From: Hyphomicrobiales bacterium
Lineage (GTDB): Bacteria; Pseudomonadota; Alphaproteobacteria; Rhizobiales; Rhizobiaceae
Assembly (NCBI GenBank): GCA_900472485.1
Contig: UCII01000002.1
Span: 248,001-312,000, forward strand
Reading direction: 5' to 3'
DNA: 64,000 nucleotides
Under the pieces are notes generated by a model, which ran no database searches, was not told the DNA's origin, and saw nothing but the letters and a program-made list of their open reading frames with translations. Positions 9,748-17,741 of the stretch are shown here, one piece after another. Numbering within the stretch: the stretch's first letter is position 1; each line of letters starts with the position of its first letter. The translations under genes were made by a program, and so were the position numbers.

Positions 9748-10740
9748 CTAGGGACGCTCCATTGTCGGGCGTCCGCTCCAGGCGGCCGTCACGTTGCCAC
9801 CGAGTCGCGGATTGATAAATGGCCGGCGCTGAGCAATCAGGGTCGCCAATCGTGGATCGCGGAAGCGAGCCTGATACGGCTCCATCCAGGCGAGATCGCT
9901 GGCGAAAGTCCAAGGGAACAGATGCTGCGGTGTCGAAGTATAGGCCGAGAAGCTGCTTTCATCGAGCACCGCATCGATCACCACATTTGCCAGGCGTCGA
10001 ATGGCCCCGTTGTTTTCCGAATAGAGGTCAACATGGCGCGCATGCGCCAGCTCTGCGGTGAAGACCAACGGGATGAGCGCAAAATTATGATAGTGAAGTG
10101 CTCGGTCGCCACGTTTCAGCTCGCGCTCCAATGTGCCGTTCGGCTGAATATCCCTTATACCTTCGCGCGCACGGGCAATGCCGGCGTCGATGAGGTCGGG
10201 CCGTTTCGTCAGTGTTCCTATTGCCGTGAGATTTAGGCCTGCCCAGTAAACCAGATTGTTGTGCAGACGGTTGATGGCATTCGCATCCCGCGTGGAGGCA
10301 GCGATCTCGATAAGCCATTTCGAGATGGGTGGCGGAACGGCGGGTGCGTCGTTCTTTGACTGGGGAAAGAATCTGAGCAGGGCCAAAGCAAAATCAGTTC
10401 CTGCCCATGAGCGCTCATAATATCCCTGATAGCCTTTGATCGGTGCCATCAAGGCGTTCGCACGCGCCCAGCTATCCAGAAGTGCGATCACGCACGCTTT
10501 GTCACCGCTATCGGCTGTCTTGTTCACCGTTTCGATAAAGGCATGCAGCGGTTTTATCGCCCTGCCATAGCCATCGGGGTCATCGTAGAAACCGGAAAGA
10601 TCGATGGAGGAAATCGGCGGTGGGATTGTACAGGCTTCCGCGCATGCGGCGAAAGCAAAGGCAAAGACGAGCAGCATGCCGAGCAGCTTTGCCGGATACA
10701 TCCGCTTCTGGCCCGCTGGCGTTTTGAATGATGCAACCAT
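9748..10740 (-). CDS. Polysaccharide lyase family 5 (alginate-lyase-like), catalytic His replaced
   Basis: The 330-residue secreted protein resembles AlgL-type mannuronate/polyglucuronate lyases (PL5). Signature regions are SWAGTDFALALLRFFP, the active-site loop HNNLVYWAGLNLTAIG (160-175), ELKRGDRALHYHNFAL (207-222) and FTAELAHARHVDLYSENNGAIRRLA. In characterised PL5 enzymes the loop reads NNHxYW, and the histidine neutralises the uronate carboxylate. Here that position is Leu163, while Asn162, Arg210 and Tyr217 are kept. A signal or lipoprotein peptide ends near AFAAC. The start is ATG 10740, with GGAG seven bases upstream; an upstream ATG at 10782 lacks this. It may be a lyase with changed specificity, or inactive. 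Confidence 0.78.
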   Translation of the reverse strand: MVASFKTPAGQKRMYPAKLLGMLLVFAFAFAACAEACTIPPPISSIDLSGFYDDPDGYGRAIKPLHAFIETVNKTADSGDKACVIALLDSWARANALMAPIKGYQGYYERSWAGTDFALALLRFFPQSKNDAPAVPPPISKWLIEIAASTRDANAINRLHNNLVYWAGLNLTAIGTLTKRPDLIDAGIARAREGIRDIQPNGTLERELKRGDRALHYHNFALIPLVFTAELAHARHVDLYSENNGAIRRLANVVIDAVLDESSFSAYTSTPQHLFPWTFASDLAWMEPYQARFRDPRLATLIAQRRPFINPRLGGNVTAAWSGRPTMERP

Positions 10741-11142
10741 TCTCATTCTCCAGAATCGGACCGCGGCCTGCCTCGATCTCAAGAAGCCTTGTCATTCAGG
10801 CTCTCGTCAGATCTTGCGCTGCTTGAACGCGCAATTGATCGAAACCCGTCGGTCAATTTGAAAAATTCTTCGCCGATGAAAGACAGGATGTATCCCAGGC
10901 GGAAGTGCCTTCCCGCCATGCCCACGAACGTCGCGCGAAGCCTCAGCGGCGATTTATGGCTCGCATCCGCAAACAGCGACTGGAGCCGCGAACTGAGGAG
11001 TGGGAGCTTTTAGTTGTCGTTATGCTCACTTGACGTGTAAAAGCAGCAGCCGGCCGGGATAAGGCGAGAGCTTCCGCCGCCAGCATCACGCCGGTCGGTC
11101 GGCGCTTGCTCGATCTGATAGGGATTTTGGTTCGGCAGGGTT
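10741..11142. other. Intergenic stretch without a recognised gene
   Basis: About 400 bases lie between the lyase-like gene and the end of the NitT/TauT operon. A 74-codon open frame on the plus strand (10789-11013) has no ribosome site and no resemblance I can name, so I do not call it. The part near 10741-10800 probably holds the lyase promoter. Confidence 0.4.
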
Positions 11143-11173
11143 AGGCGTACCCGGCCAACCGCCGGGCACACCT
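11143..11173 (-). terminator. Hairpin after the NitT/TauT-type operon
   Basis: AGGCGTACCCGGC (11143-11155) pairs with GCCGGGCACACCT (11161-11173) with two wobble pairs and a 5-base loop, 10 bases beyond the stop codon of the binding-protein gene. No T run is visible on the minus strand. Confidence 0.5.
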
Positions 11174-11183
11174 ATTGCCTCGA

Positions 11184-12215
11184 TCAGGTTTTTGCGGCCT
11201 TGGCAAAGGTCGGATCGAATGTCTTCTCGAAGGGCACGTCCGCATTAGCGAGTTCGGGATCGAGCGCCTTCAACACGCCCATCATGGAATTATAGCCTTC
11301 CATCGTGACCATGCCGTCCTGGGAATACATTTCCTTGGAATTTTTGAAGGCCTGCATATAGAGGTCGCGATTGCCGAGCAAATATTCTTCCGGAACGACG
11401 CCGGCGACATCTTCGGGGCTTGCCGCCGCGATCCATTTCAGGGCCTTCATGAAGGCATTGACCGTCTTTTGCGTGGTTATCGGGTTTTCCTTGGCAAATT
11501 CGCGCTTGATATAGACGGTCGCGGCCGGGTTCGGACCGCCGAAAAGTGCACGCGTACCGGCCTCGGTGCGCGTATCCAGAAGCACCGTGATGTCGCCATC
11601 ATACTGCAACTGCGCGATAACCGGATCGAGATGGGAAAGGCCGTCGATCTGACCGCTCTTGACCGCGGCAACCGCGCCGGCCCCGCCGCCGACGCCGATC
11701 AGCGACGCATCGTCGGTCTTCAGCCCGCTCTTCAGCATGGCATATTGGAACATCAGCGCCGTCGAGGAGCCTGGCGCGGTCACGCCGATCTTGCGGCCCT
11801 TCATGTCCGCCATCGACTTGATCTCGCCGGCGAGATCCTTGCGCACGGCGATGACGATACCGGGGAAGCGGCCGAGATTGCAGATCGCGACGATATCCTG
11901 TCCTTTGTTCTGCATGCGGATCGTATGTTCATAGGCGCCAGCGACGACATCGAGGGAGCCGCCGATCAGTCCCTCCAGCGACTTCGAACCGCCGGCGAAA
12001 TCATTGATAGTGACGTTGAGACCCTCCTCCTTGAAGAAGCCCTTCCGCTCGGCGATCGTCAGCGGCAGGTAATAAAGCAGAGGCTTGCCGCCCACACCGA
12101 TCAACAGGTCCGGTTTTTCCGGTTTCGCATCCTGTGCCGCGGCGGGCAGGATGCCGGTAAGCGATGTGCCGATGCCGAAGCTCGCCGTTCCGATCAGAAA
12201 TGTTCTGCGTTCCAT
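11184..12215 (-). CDS. NitT/TauT-family ABC transporter substrate-binding protein
   Basis: The 343-residue periplasmic protein is of the NMT1/SsuA-like class that binds nitrate, sulfonates, pyrimidine precursors or aromatic acids. A Tat-like signal peptide starts MERRTFLIGTASFGIGTSLT. The family pattern follows: YYLPLTIAERKGFFKEEGL, then the G-rich FAGGSKSLEGLIGGSLDVV, then LAGEIKSMADMKGRKIGVTA. It is the last gene of a three-gene operon (ATPase, permease, binding protein), 35 bases after the permease. No enzyme gene is linked, so the ligand cannot be assigned. A GGAGGAACAAGG ribosome site precedes the ATG. Confidence 0.88.
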   Translation of the reverse strand: MERRTFLIGTASFGIGTSLTGILPAAAQDAKPEKPDLLIGVGGKPLLYYLPLTIAERKGFFKEEGLNVTINDFAGGSKSLEGLIGGSLDVVAGAYEHTIRMQNKGQDIVAICNLGRFPGIVIAVRKDLAGEIKSMADMKGRKIGVTAPGSSTALMFQYAMLKSGLKTDDASLIGVGGGAGAVAAVKSGQIDGLSHLDPVIAQLQYDGDITVLLDTRTEAGTRALFGGPNPAATVYIKREFAKENPITTQKTVNAFMKALKWIAAASPEDVAGVVPEEYLLGNRDLYMQAFKNSKEMYSQDGMVTMEGYNSMMGVLKALDPELANADVPFEKTFDPTFAKAAKT

Positions 12216-12250
12216 GTCCCTTGTTCCTCCACTTCGCTATTCTCAATGCA

Positions 12251-13021
12251 CTATTGGCCGCGCCAGGCGAGCAGACGCCTTTCGACCATCGTCATCACCC
12301 AATCCACCAACAGGACGAAAGTGGTCAGAACCACCATGCCCGCAAAGACGCCTGTCACGTCAAAGACACCCTCGGCCTGCTGAATGAGGTAGCCGAGACC
12401 GGCGGCAGAACCGAGATATTCGCCGACGACCGCGCCGACGACGGCAAAGCCGACCGAAGTATGCAGGCTGGAAAACACCCAGGAAAGCGCGGAGGGCAGA
12501 TAGACATGGCGCAGCAGCTGTCGCTCGTTCATGCCAAGCATGCGGGCATTGGACAGCACCGGCTGACTGACCTCCTTGACGCCCTGATAGACGTTGAAAA
12601 AGACGATGAAGAAGACGAGGGTGATGCCGAGCGCCACCTTGGACCAGATACCGAGGCCGAACCACAGTGCGAAGATCGGAGCCAGCACGACGCGTGGCAG
12701 TGCATTCGCCGCCTTCACGTAAGGGTCGAAGACAGCCGCAATTAGAGGCCGGCGAGCGAACCAGAAACCGAAGACGATGCCGCCGAAGGCGCCGAGCAGG
12801 AAGGCAAGGATCGATTCCGATAGCGTGATCCAGAGATGATACCAGATCGATCCGGACGCAAACCATTGAATGACGCGCTGCGCCACCTTGAGCGGATCGG
12901 CAAAAAAGAACGATATGGTTTTCGGGTTGCCGAAAAGGCCGGTATTCGTCGCGAGATGCCAGATTGCCAGGATGGCCACGGCCACCAGGATTTGCAACAG
13001 GAGAAGGAGAGAACGGTTCAT
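12251..13021 (-). CDS. NitT/TauT-family ABC transporter permease
   Basis: The 256-residue inner-membrane permease is of the SsuC/TauC type. About six membrane segments are visible, beginning LLLLLQILVAVAILAIWHLA. The EAA loop region is EVSQPVLSNARMLGMNERQLLRHVYLPSALSWV, the contact site for the ATPase (quoted in outline as EVSQPVLSNARMLG). The ATG at 13021 overlaps the ATPase stop in ATGA, so translation is coupled. The protein presumably works as a homodimer with the adjoining ATPase. Length is normal for the family. Confidence 0.9.
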   Translation of the reverse strand: MNRSLLLLLQILVAVAILAIWHLATNTGLFGNPKTISFFFADPLKVAQRVIQWFASGSIWYHLWITLSESILAFLLGAFGGIVFGFWFARRPLIAAVFDPYVKAANALPRVVLAPIFALWFGLGIWSKVALGITLVFFIVFFNVYQGVKEVSQPVLSNARMLGMNERQLLRHVYLPSALSWVFSSLHTSVGFAVVGAVVGEYLGSAAGLGYLIQQAEGVFDVTGVFAGMVVLTTFVLLVDWVMTMVERRLLAWRGQ

Positions 13022-13836
13022 GCGATCTCTCCGCTGCTCTGGCGATAGGCGGTCATCACTTCATCGCGCAGTGCCTGCCAGATATCACGATGCAGCCGGT
13101 TGAATATGGGATCGTGACGTATCTCGCCGATGTCACGCGGCCGTTCCAGCGGCACCTTGAAATCGCCGATGATGCGGGATTTCGGTCCGGCCGACATGAT
13201 GACCACGCGGTCGGCAAGGGCAATCGCCTCATCGAGATCGTGCGTGACGAACATCACCGCTTTGCGGTCCTCGGACCAGAGTTTCAGCAGCAGGTCGCCC
13301 ATGATCAACCGGGTCTGCGCATCGAGCGGGCCGAAGGGTTCGTCCATCAGCAGCAGTTTGGGATTGCGGATGAGCACCTGGGCGAGGCCGACGCGCTTGC
13401 GCTGGCCGCCCGAGAGCATGCGCGGGAAACGATCGGCAAATGTGGCAAGGCCAACGCGCCCCAGCCAATCCCGCGCAACCCGTCTTGCCTCGGCCCTATC
13501 CAGGCCCGCGATCTCAAGTCCGATCGCAACATTCTCGAGCACCGTTTTCCACGGCATCAGCGAATCCTGCTGGAAGAGATAGCCTGCCTGGCGGTTGATG
13601 GATTTCAGGGGCTGGCCGAAGACTTCGACCATCCCTGACGCCGGCGTCAAAAGCCCCGCCGTCGCATTGAGAAGTGTGGATTTGCCGCAGCCCGTCGGGC
13701 CGACAATAGCCACGAACTCATGCGCCTCTACATTCAGATTGGTCGCCGCTACGGCGTCGAACCGTGTCTTGCCGGCCATTTCAAAGGAAATCGCCACCTG
13801 TTTCAGGCTGACCGCCCTCACAGCCTCCATCGTCAT
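13018..13836 (-). CDS. NitT/TauT-family ABC transporter ATP-binding protein
   Basis: The 272-residue cytosolic ATPase is of the SsuB/TauB class. Walker A is GPTGCGKSTLLN, the Q-loop is YLFQQDSLMPW, the signature is LSGGQRKRVGLAQ, Walker B is LLLMDEPFGPLD and the switch histidine is in MFVTHDLDEA. I take ATG 13836 (MTMEAVRAVSLKQ) as the start, with GGGAGGAAAG upstream; a longer frame from 13878 adds only a low-complexity leader. It is the first gene of the operon. The 190 bases upstream to the PfpI gene hold its promoter, and I see no riboswitch there. Confidence 0.9.
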   Translation of the reverse strand: MTMEAVRAVSLKQVAISFEMAGKTRFDAVAATNLNVEAHEFVAIVGPTGCGKSTLLNATAGLLTPASGMVEVFGQPLKSINRQAGYLFQQDSLMPWKTVLENVAIGLEIAGLDRAEARRVARDWLGRVGLATFADRFPRMLSGGQRKRVGLAQVLIRNPKLLLMDEPFGPLDAQTRLIMGDLLLKLWSEDRKAVMFVTHDLDEAIALADRVVIMSAGPKSRIIGDFKVPLERPRDIGEIRHDPIFNRLHRDIWQALRDEVMTAYRQSSGEIA

Positions 13837-14025
13837 GCCCTGCTTTCCTCCCGGACGCCCGTAACCTCGCGCGGACATCAGGCATTGTCATGTTGGGCCA
13901 ACAGATCAAAGCCGGCCGCACCAGTCAATATGCGATTGGTGCAGGTTCCGTTCTATCGGAGGCGGGAAATGCGAAAACCCCGGCATTCGATACCGGGCTT
14001 TACGGTTTCCGTGGGGATTGATCGG

Positions 14026-14586
14026 TCAGGCCGCGCGGTGCTGATGCGGACCTTCCTGAACCTCCTCGACGATCTTGTCAATGAAAGCGGGAAGGTCGTC
14101 GGGCGATCTCGAGGTGATGATGCCCTGATCTGTCACGACCTTTTCGTCCTTCCATGTCGCGCCGGCATTTTTGACGTCTGTCTTGATGGACCAATAGGAG
14201 GTTGCCTGACGTCCTCGCAACGCATCGGCCTCAACGAGCAGCCAGGGTGCGTGGCAGATGGCGGCGACCACCTTGCCGGAATTCAGGAACTCGCGGACGA
14301 CGCGCATGGCATCTCCTTCAAGGCGCAGCTTGTCGGGATTGATCTGGCCGCCTGGCAGCACCAGCGCATCGAACTGGTTCACGTCGACATCCCCGGCCAT
14401 GAGATCGACGTCGACGCTGTCGCCCCAATCGGTCTTGTCCCAGCTCTTGATACTATCCTTCTTGACGGAGGCAACCTTGACGTCAGCGCCACGCTTCCTG
14501 AGTTCGTCGAGAGGAACGCGAAGTTCCGAACGCTCGTAGCCATCCGTCGCCAGAATGAGGATATGTGCGGAATTGATGGAAGGCAT
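14026..14586 (-). CDS. DJ-1/PfpI family protein
   Basis: The 186-residue class I glutamine-amidotransferase-fold protein is of the PfpI/YhbO group. Members act as cysteine peptidases, glyoxalases or protein/nucleotide deglycases, and the exact activity is debated. The nucleophile cysteine is in AAICHAPWLL (near 110), the conserved glutamate is in TDGYERSEL (near 18), and VLPGGQINPD forms the other family motif. Length matches the family. It is transcribed alone, divergent from the cupin gene. A stress-response role is usual for the family and is not shown by the sequence. Confidence 0.85.
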   Translation of the reverse strand: MPSINSAHILILATDGYERSELRVPLDELRKRGADVKVASVKKDSIKSWDKTDWGDSVDVDLMAGDVDVNQFDALVLPGGQINPDKLRLEGDAMRVVREFLNSGKVVAAICHAPWLLVEADALRGRQATSYWSIKTDVKNAGATWKDEKVVTDQGIITSRSPDDLPAFIDKIVEEVQEGPHQHRAA

Positions 14587-14717
14587 GATCTATCCTTTCG
14601 CTATATCTTTGATGGAATGCCAGGTCCAAACCCTAGCCGCAGGCAATCGTTCCCGGTTTTTCTGGGAACCGCACCGAGATCCGGTGGTTATGATGGCAGC
14701 CGACAGGGAGAGATCGG

Positions 14718-15215
14718 ATGGAGCAGGCAATCAAATTCGAGCAGTCAGGCTGGATTCCCAATAACCAGCGATTTCCTGTGATCGTCTATCGGCAGGGGCT
14801 CGAGGGCCCCGACCGAGCCGAAAGTTTCGAACGGCTCTTTCGAACCAATGGTTGGAGCGGCCTCTGGCGAAACGGCGTCTATTCCTTTCACCATTTTCAT
14901 TCCACGGCCCACGAAATATTGGGCGTTGCGGCAGGTCAGGCCCGGCTGATGATCGGCGGACCCACCGGCAAGGAAATCACGGTCGAGGCCGGCGATGCCC
15001 TGCTGCTGCCGGCCGGAACCGGCCATTGCCGGCTGGAGGCGAGCGATGATCTGCTCGTGATCGGCGGCTATCCTCCCGGTCAAGAGGCCGATCTCTGCCG
15101 GGAAATGCCTACGGGCGAGCAGCAGGCGATGATCGAAAAACTTGGCGTGCCCGCAAGGGATCCGCTGAAAGGAGAGGCCGGTGGCCTCCGCTCCCTTTGG
15201 CATGGCAACACCTAG
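14718..15215 (+). CDS. Cupin-domain protein
   Basis: The 165-residue protein has one beta-barrel cupin domain. The metal-site motif reads YSFHHFHSTAHEILGVAAG (histidines near 58, 59, 61 and 65, glutamate near 66), and the second motif is AGDALLLPAGTGHCRLEA. That matches small YjlB-like cupins seen beside DJ-1 or transport genes. No substrate is known. The ATG at 14718 is preceded by GGGAGAG. The gene ends 19 bases before the convergent methyltransferase gene and shares its upstream region with the divergent PfpI gene. Confidence 0.78.
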   Translation: MEQAIKFEQSGWIPNNQRFPVIVYRQGLEGPDRAESFERLFRTNGWSGLWRNGVYSFHHFHSTAHEILGVAAGQARLMIGGPTGKEITVEAGDALLLPAGTGHCRLEASDDLLVIGGYPPGQEADLCREMPTGEQQAMIEKLGVPARDPLKGEAGGLRSLWHGNT

Positions 15216-15234
15216 CGCCAGCCGAAATCGAGCA

Positions 15235-15933
15235 TCACCAGATACCCGGCAGCAACCGGAATCGAACGCGCCTGGCATAGTCGGCATAGCCTTCCAGCTC
15301 GCCATAAAGCAGCGCATCTTCCCAGCTCGTGCGCAGGATCAGCACGGCGCTTGCCCAGCCGGCAGGGATCAAGGCCCACCAGGAACCGAGTGCCAGTGCC
15401 AGCCCCGCAAATACCAAGATCGCACTGACATAGCCGGGATGCCGCACGTAGGCGTAGGGACCGTCGCTGATGACGTGCTGACCGCGTTCCCGCTGGAGGC
15501 GCACGCCGGGTTCGAAGAAGCGATTGACCGCCTGAGCCCACGTGGCGAGCGCGATGCCTGCCGCGAGCAGAAGATAACCGAGGATCACGATGGAGGTTGG
15601 CATCACCGACCATCCCATCCTGCCGGCATCCAGGGCTCCAAGCGGTATTTCGGCGATCATGCCAAGGAAGATCAGCGAGACCAGGATGAGATCCCAGCCT
15701 TGAGTTCCGGACTGGAAGCGGCTGCGCGCTTGGAAAATGACCGGGTTCACGCGCCGCATGATCAGAAACGCTATTCCATAGCTTACGATCAGGAACGCGA
15801 TGAAGATCCATCCAGGCTGCCAGTCGAGGCGACCGGCAGGTAAGAAGATAAATACGAGCAGCCCCAGCGGCAGGCCGATCGCGTACAATAAGGCCTTCGT
15901 GCGGGACATCGGTTCGGGCTCGGTAACAGTCAT
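15235..15933 (-). CDS. Isoprenylcysteine carboxyl methyltransferase-like membrane protein
   Basis: The 232-residue integral membrane protein is of the ICMT/PEMT-like superfamily. About five membrane segments are visible, the first ALLYAIGLPLGLLVFIFLP. The SAM-binding signature is DGPYAYVRHPGYVSAIL (near 160-176), and the typical C-terminal run is ELEGYADYARRVRFRLLPGIW. In bacteria this fold methylates various small or lipid substrates; the target here is unknown. AAGGAG precedes ATG 15933. It is convergent with the cupin gene and divergent from the BASS transporter. Confidence 0.8.
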   Translation of the reverse strand: MTVTEPEPMSRTKALLYAIGLPLGLLVFIFLPAGRLDWQPGWIFIAFLIVSYGIAFLIMRRVNPVIFQARSRFQSGTQGWDLILVSLIFLGMIAEIPLGALDAGRMGWSVMPTSIVILGYLLLAAGIALATWAQAVNRFFEPGVRLQRERGQHVISDGPYAYVRHPGYVSAILVFAGLALALGSWWALIPAGWASAVLILRTSWEDALLYGELEGYADYARRVRFRLLPGIW

Positions 15934-16092
15934 GTATTGGCTCCTTGCAGGACAAACCTGCTGCGCTCGTCGACGGATTCATACCATATCGATGATGGAA
16001 GTGGACGGATCCGGCAATTCGAAGCCTTGACACCCGATGCGCCGGGTTTAGACCGGCCGAATGTCATTATGCTCCTTCCCCCCGGAGATTCC

Positions 16093-17040
16093 ATGAAGTT
16101 CCTGGCATCCTTTTCCGCTTTCGTCGGCAAAACCTTTTCCATATGGGTCATCCTGTTTGCCGTGCTCGGTTTTTTCCTGCCCGACGTCTTCAAGCAGTTT
16201 GCACCCTGGATCGTGGTGCTTCTCGGCATCATCATGTTCGGCATGGGACTGACGATATCCGTTGACGACTTTCGCGAGCTGGCGCGTCGTCCCCATGAGG
16301 TCGCGATCGGCGTCATCGCACATTTTGGCATCATGCCGGCACTGGCACTGCTTTTGACGCAAATCATTCCGATGCCGCCGGAAGTCGCAGCCGGCGTCAT
16401 TCTGGTCGGCTGCTGCCCAGGCGGCACCTCGAGCAATGTCATGACCTATCTTGCCCGTGGCGACGTAGCGCTGTCGGTCGCCTGCACGAGTGTGACAACG
16501 CTTGCAGCGCCGATCGTCACGCCGTTCCTGGTGTGGATGTTCGCAAGCCAGTATCTGCCCGTCAATGCCTGGTCGATGTTCATTAGCATCGTGCAGGTTA
16601 TCATCGTGCCGCTTCTGCTCGGTTTTGTCGCGCAGAAAGCCATGCGCGGTCTGGTTCGTGCGGCAATCCCGGTTCTGCCTCTCGTCAGCGTCATCGGCAT
16701 CGTATTGATCGTTGCGGCTGTCGTCGGTGCATCGAAGGCGGCCATCGTGCAGTCCGGCCTGCTGATTTTCGCCGTCGTTATCCTGCACAACGGTCTGGGC
16801 TACCTATTCGGCTATTATGCGTCGAAGGTGCTCGGTCTCAATTTCTACAAGCGTAAGGCGCTGGCGATCGAAGTGGGCATGCAGAATTCAGGCTTGGGTG
16901 CAGCTCTGGCGACGGCTTATTTCTCGCCGATCGCCGCGGTTCCCAGCGCTATCTTTTCCGTCTGGCACAATATTTCCGGCGCGACCCTGGCAAACTGGTT
17001 TGCAGCGCGCGAAGACGCAGACGCACCGCCGCGGCCCTGA
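16093..17040 (+). CDS. Bile acid:sodium symporter family (BASS) transporter, PanS/YocS-like
   Basis: The 315-residue inner-membrane carrier has about nine to ten hydrophobic segments. Two family hallmarks are visible: ILVGCCPGGTSSNVMTYLARGD (helix-4 crossover, near 105-125) and AIEVGMQNSGLGAALATAYF (helix-9 crossover, near 255-275). Those resemble the YocS/PanS branch that moves keto acids such as ketopantoate with sodium. The ATG at 16093 is preceded by GGAGATT; a longer frame from 15937 has no ribosome site. It is monocistronic. The substrate is not readable. Confidence 0.85.
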   Translation: MKFLASFSAFVGKTFSIWVILFAVLGFFLPDVFKQFAPWIVVLLGIIMFGMGLTISVDDFRELARRPHEVAIGVIAHFGIMPALALLLTQIIPMPPEVAAGVILVGCCPGGTSSNVMTYLARGDVALSVACTSVTTLAAPIVTPFLVWMFASQYLPVNAWSMFISIVQVIIVPLLLGFVAQKAMRGLVRAAIPVLPLVSVIGIVLIVAAVVGASKAAIVQSGLLIFAVVILHNGLGYLFGYYASKVLGLNFYKRKALAIEVGMQNSGLGAALATAYFSPIAAVPSAIFSVWHNISGATLANWFAAREDADAPPRP

Positions 17041-17117
17041 AATATCTACGCTTATGGGGGAAGGCCCGGTTTCCACCGGCGCCTCTCCGGCCGAGATGCT
17101 TGCAGCCGAGGGATCGC

Positions 17118-17735
17118 TCAGCGCATATCCCTGGCAAGGGCACAATAGACAGATTGATCCGCAGTGTTGGAAAGTCGAGTCACTGCGAGCGCAATCGGCG
17201 GCAGCCGCGACCCGCCGCCAAGGTGGATTGTTGCGCCGTCGGTGCGCAGAAGGTTCAGCTGCGCCGCCAGATCAGGTTCGTCCAGCCCGTCGAAAATACC
17301 GCGGCCGCTGATCTTCAAGGCAGCCTCCTTGGCGACCCAGAGTCGGTAACAGACCTCCAGCGCCGCCGTGCTATCGAGAGTGGCCAAGGCGGCCGCTTCC
17401 TTTGGCGAGAAATGGTCGGCGGCAAAAGCTGCCGGATCGAAGCCGTTGATATCCTCGATCTCGATGTCCACGCCGACAGCGTTATTAGGCGCAAAGCCCG
17501 CCAGCAGCAGATCGCCGCGATGCGAAAGCGAAACGCCCAGTTCGTGATAGGGAGCCCTTAGCGCTGGCCGCTCGCTGGGCCGGCGATAGATGGAAAGATC
17601 GTCCCGTTGTGTGGCTTCTCTCAAGGCTGTTTGCGCGATCTGATCACGCTCTGCTCGTCCGCCGGGCATCGGGCGAACGAGGATGGCGATCGCATCTGCG
17701 ACCGTCAGGACGACCTCAAATCGAGGGGCCGCCAT
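17118..17735 (-). CDS. 4'-phosphopantetheinyl transferase (Sfp type)
   Basis: The 205-residue cytosolic enzyme transfers phosphopantetheine from CoA to carrier-protein serines. Motifs are VSLSHRGDLLLAGF, VGVDIEIEDI (magnesium-binding aspartate and glutamate), FSPKEAAAL and RLWVAKEAALKISGRG (the WxxKEA signature). It starts six bases after the stop of the Pls/PosA synthetase gene in the same direction, so its natural partner is the carrier domain of that synthetase. Length fits the small Sfp-like group. Confidence 0.9.
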   Translation of the reverse strand: MAAPRFEVVLTVADAIAILVRPMPGGRAERDQIAQTALREATQRDDLSIYRRPSERPALRAPYHELGVSLSHRGDLLLAGFAPNNAVGVDIEIEDINGFDPAAFAADHFSPKEAAALATLDSTAALEVCYRLWVAKEAALKISGRGIFDGLDEPDLAAQLNLLRTDGATIHLGGGSRLPPIALAVTRLSNTADQSVYCALARDMR

Positions 17736-17741
17736 CCGCGC

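Noticed and set aside
10789..11013. Possible 74-residue protein in the gap between the lyase and NitT/TauT operons
   Set aside because: No ribosome site, no signal or motif, and no neighbour relation; not called.
13837..14025. A thiamine (TPP) riboswitch ahead of the NitT/TauT-type operon
   Set aside because: The conserved TPP aptamer blocks (CTGAGA and ACCTGA-type) are not present in this stretch on the minus strand.
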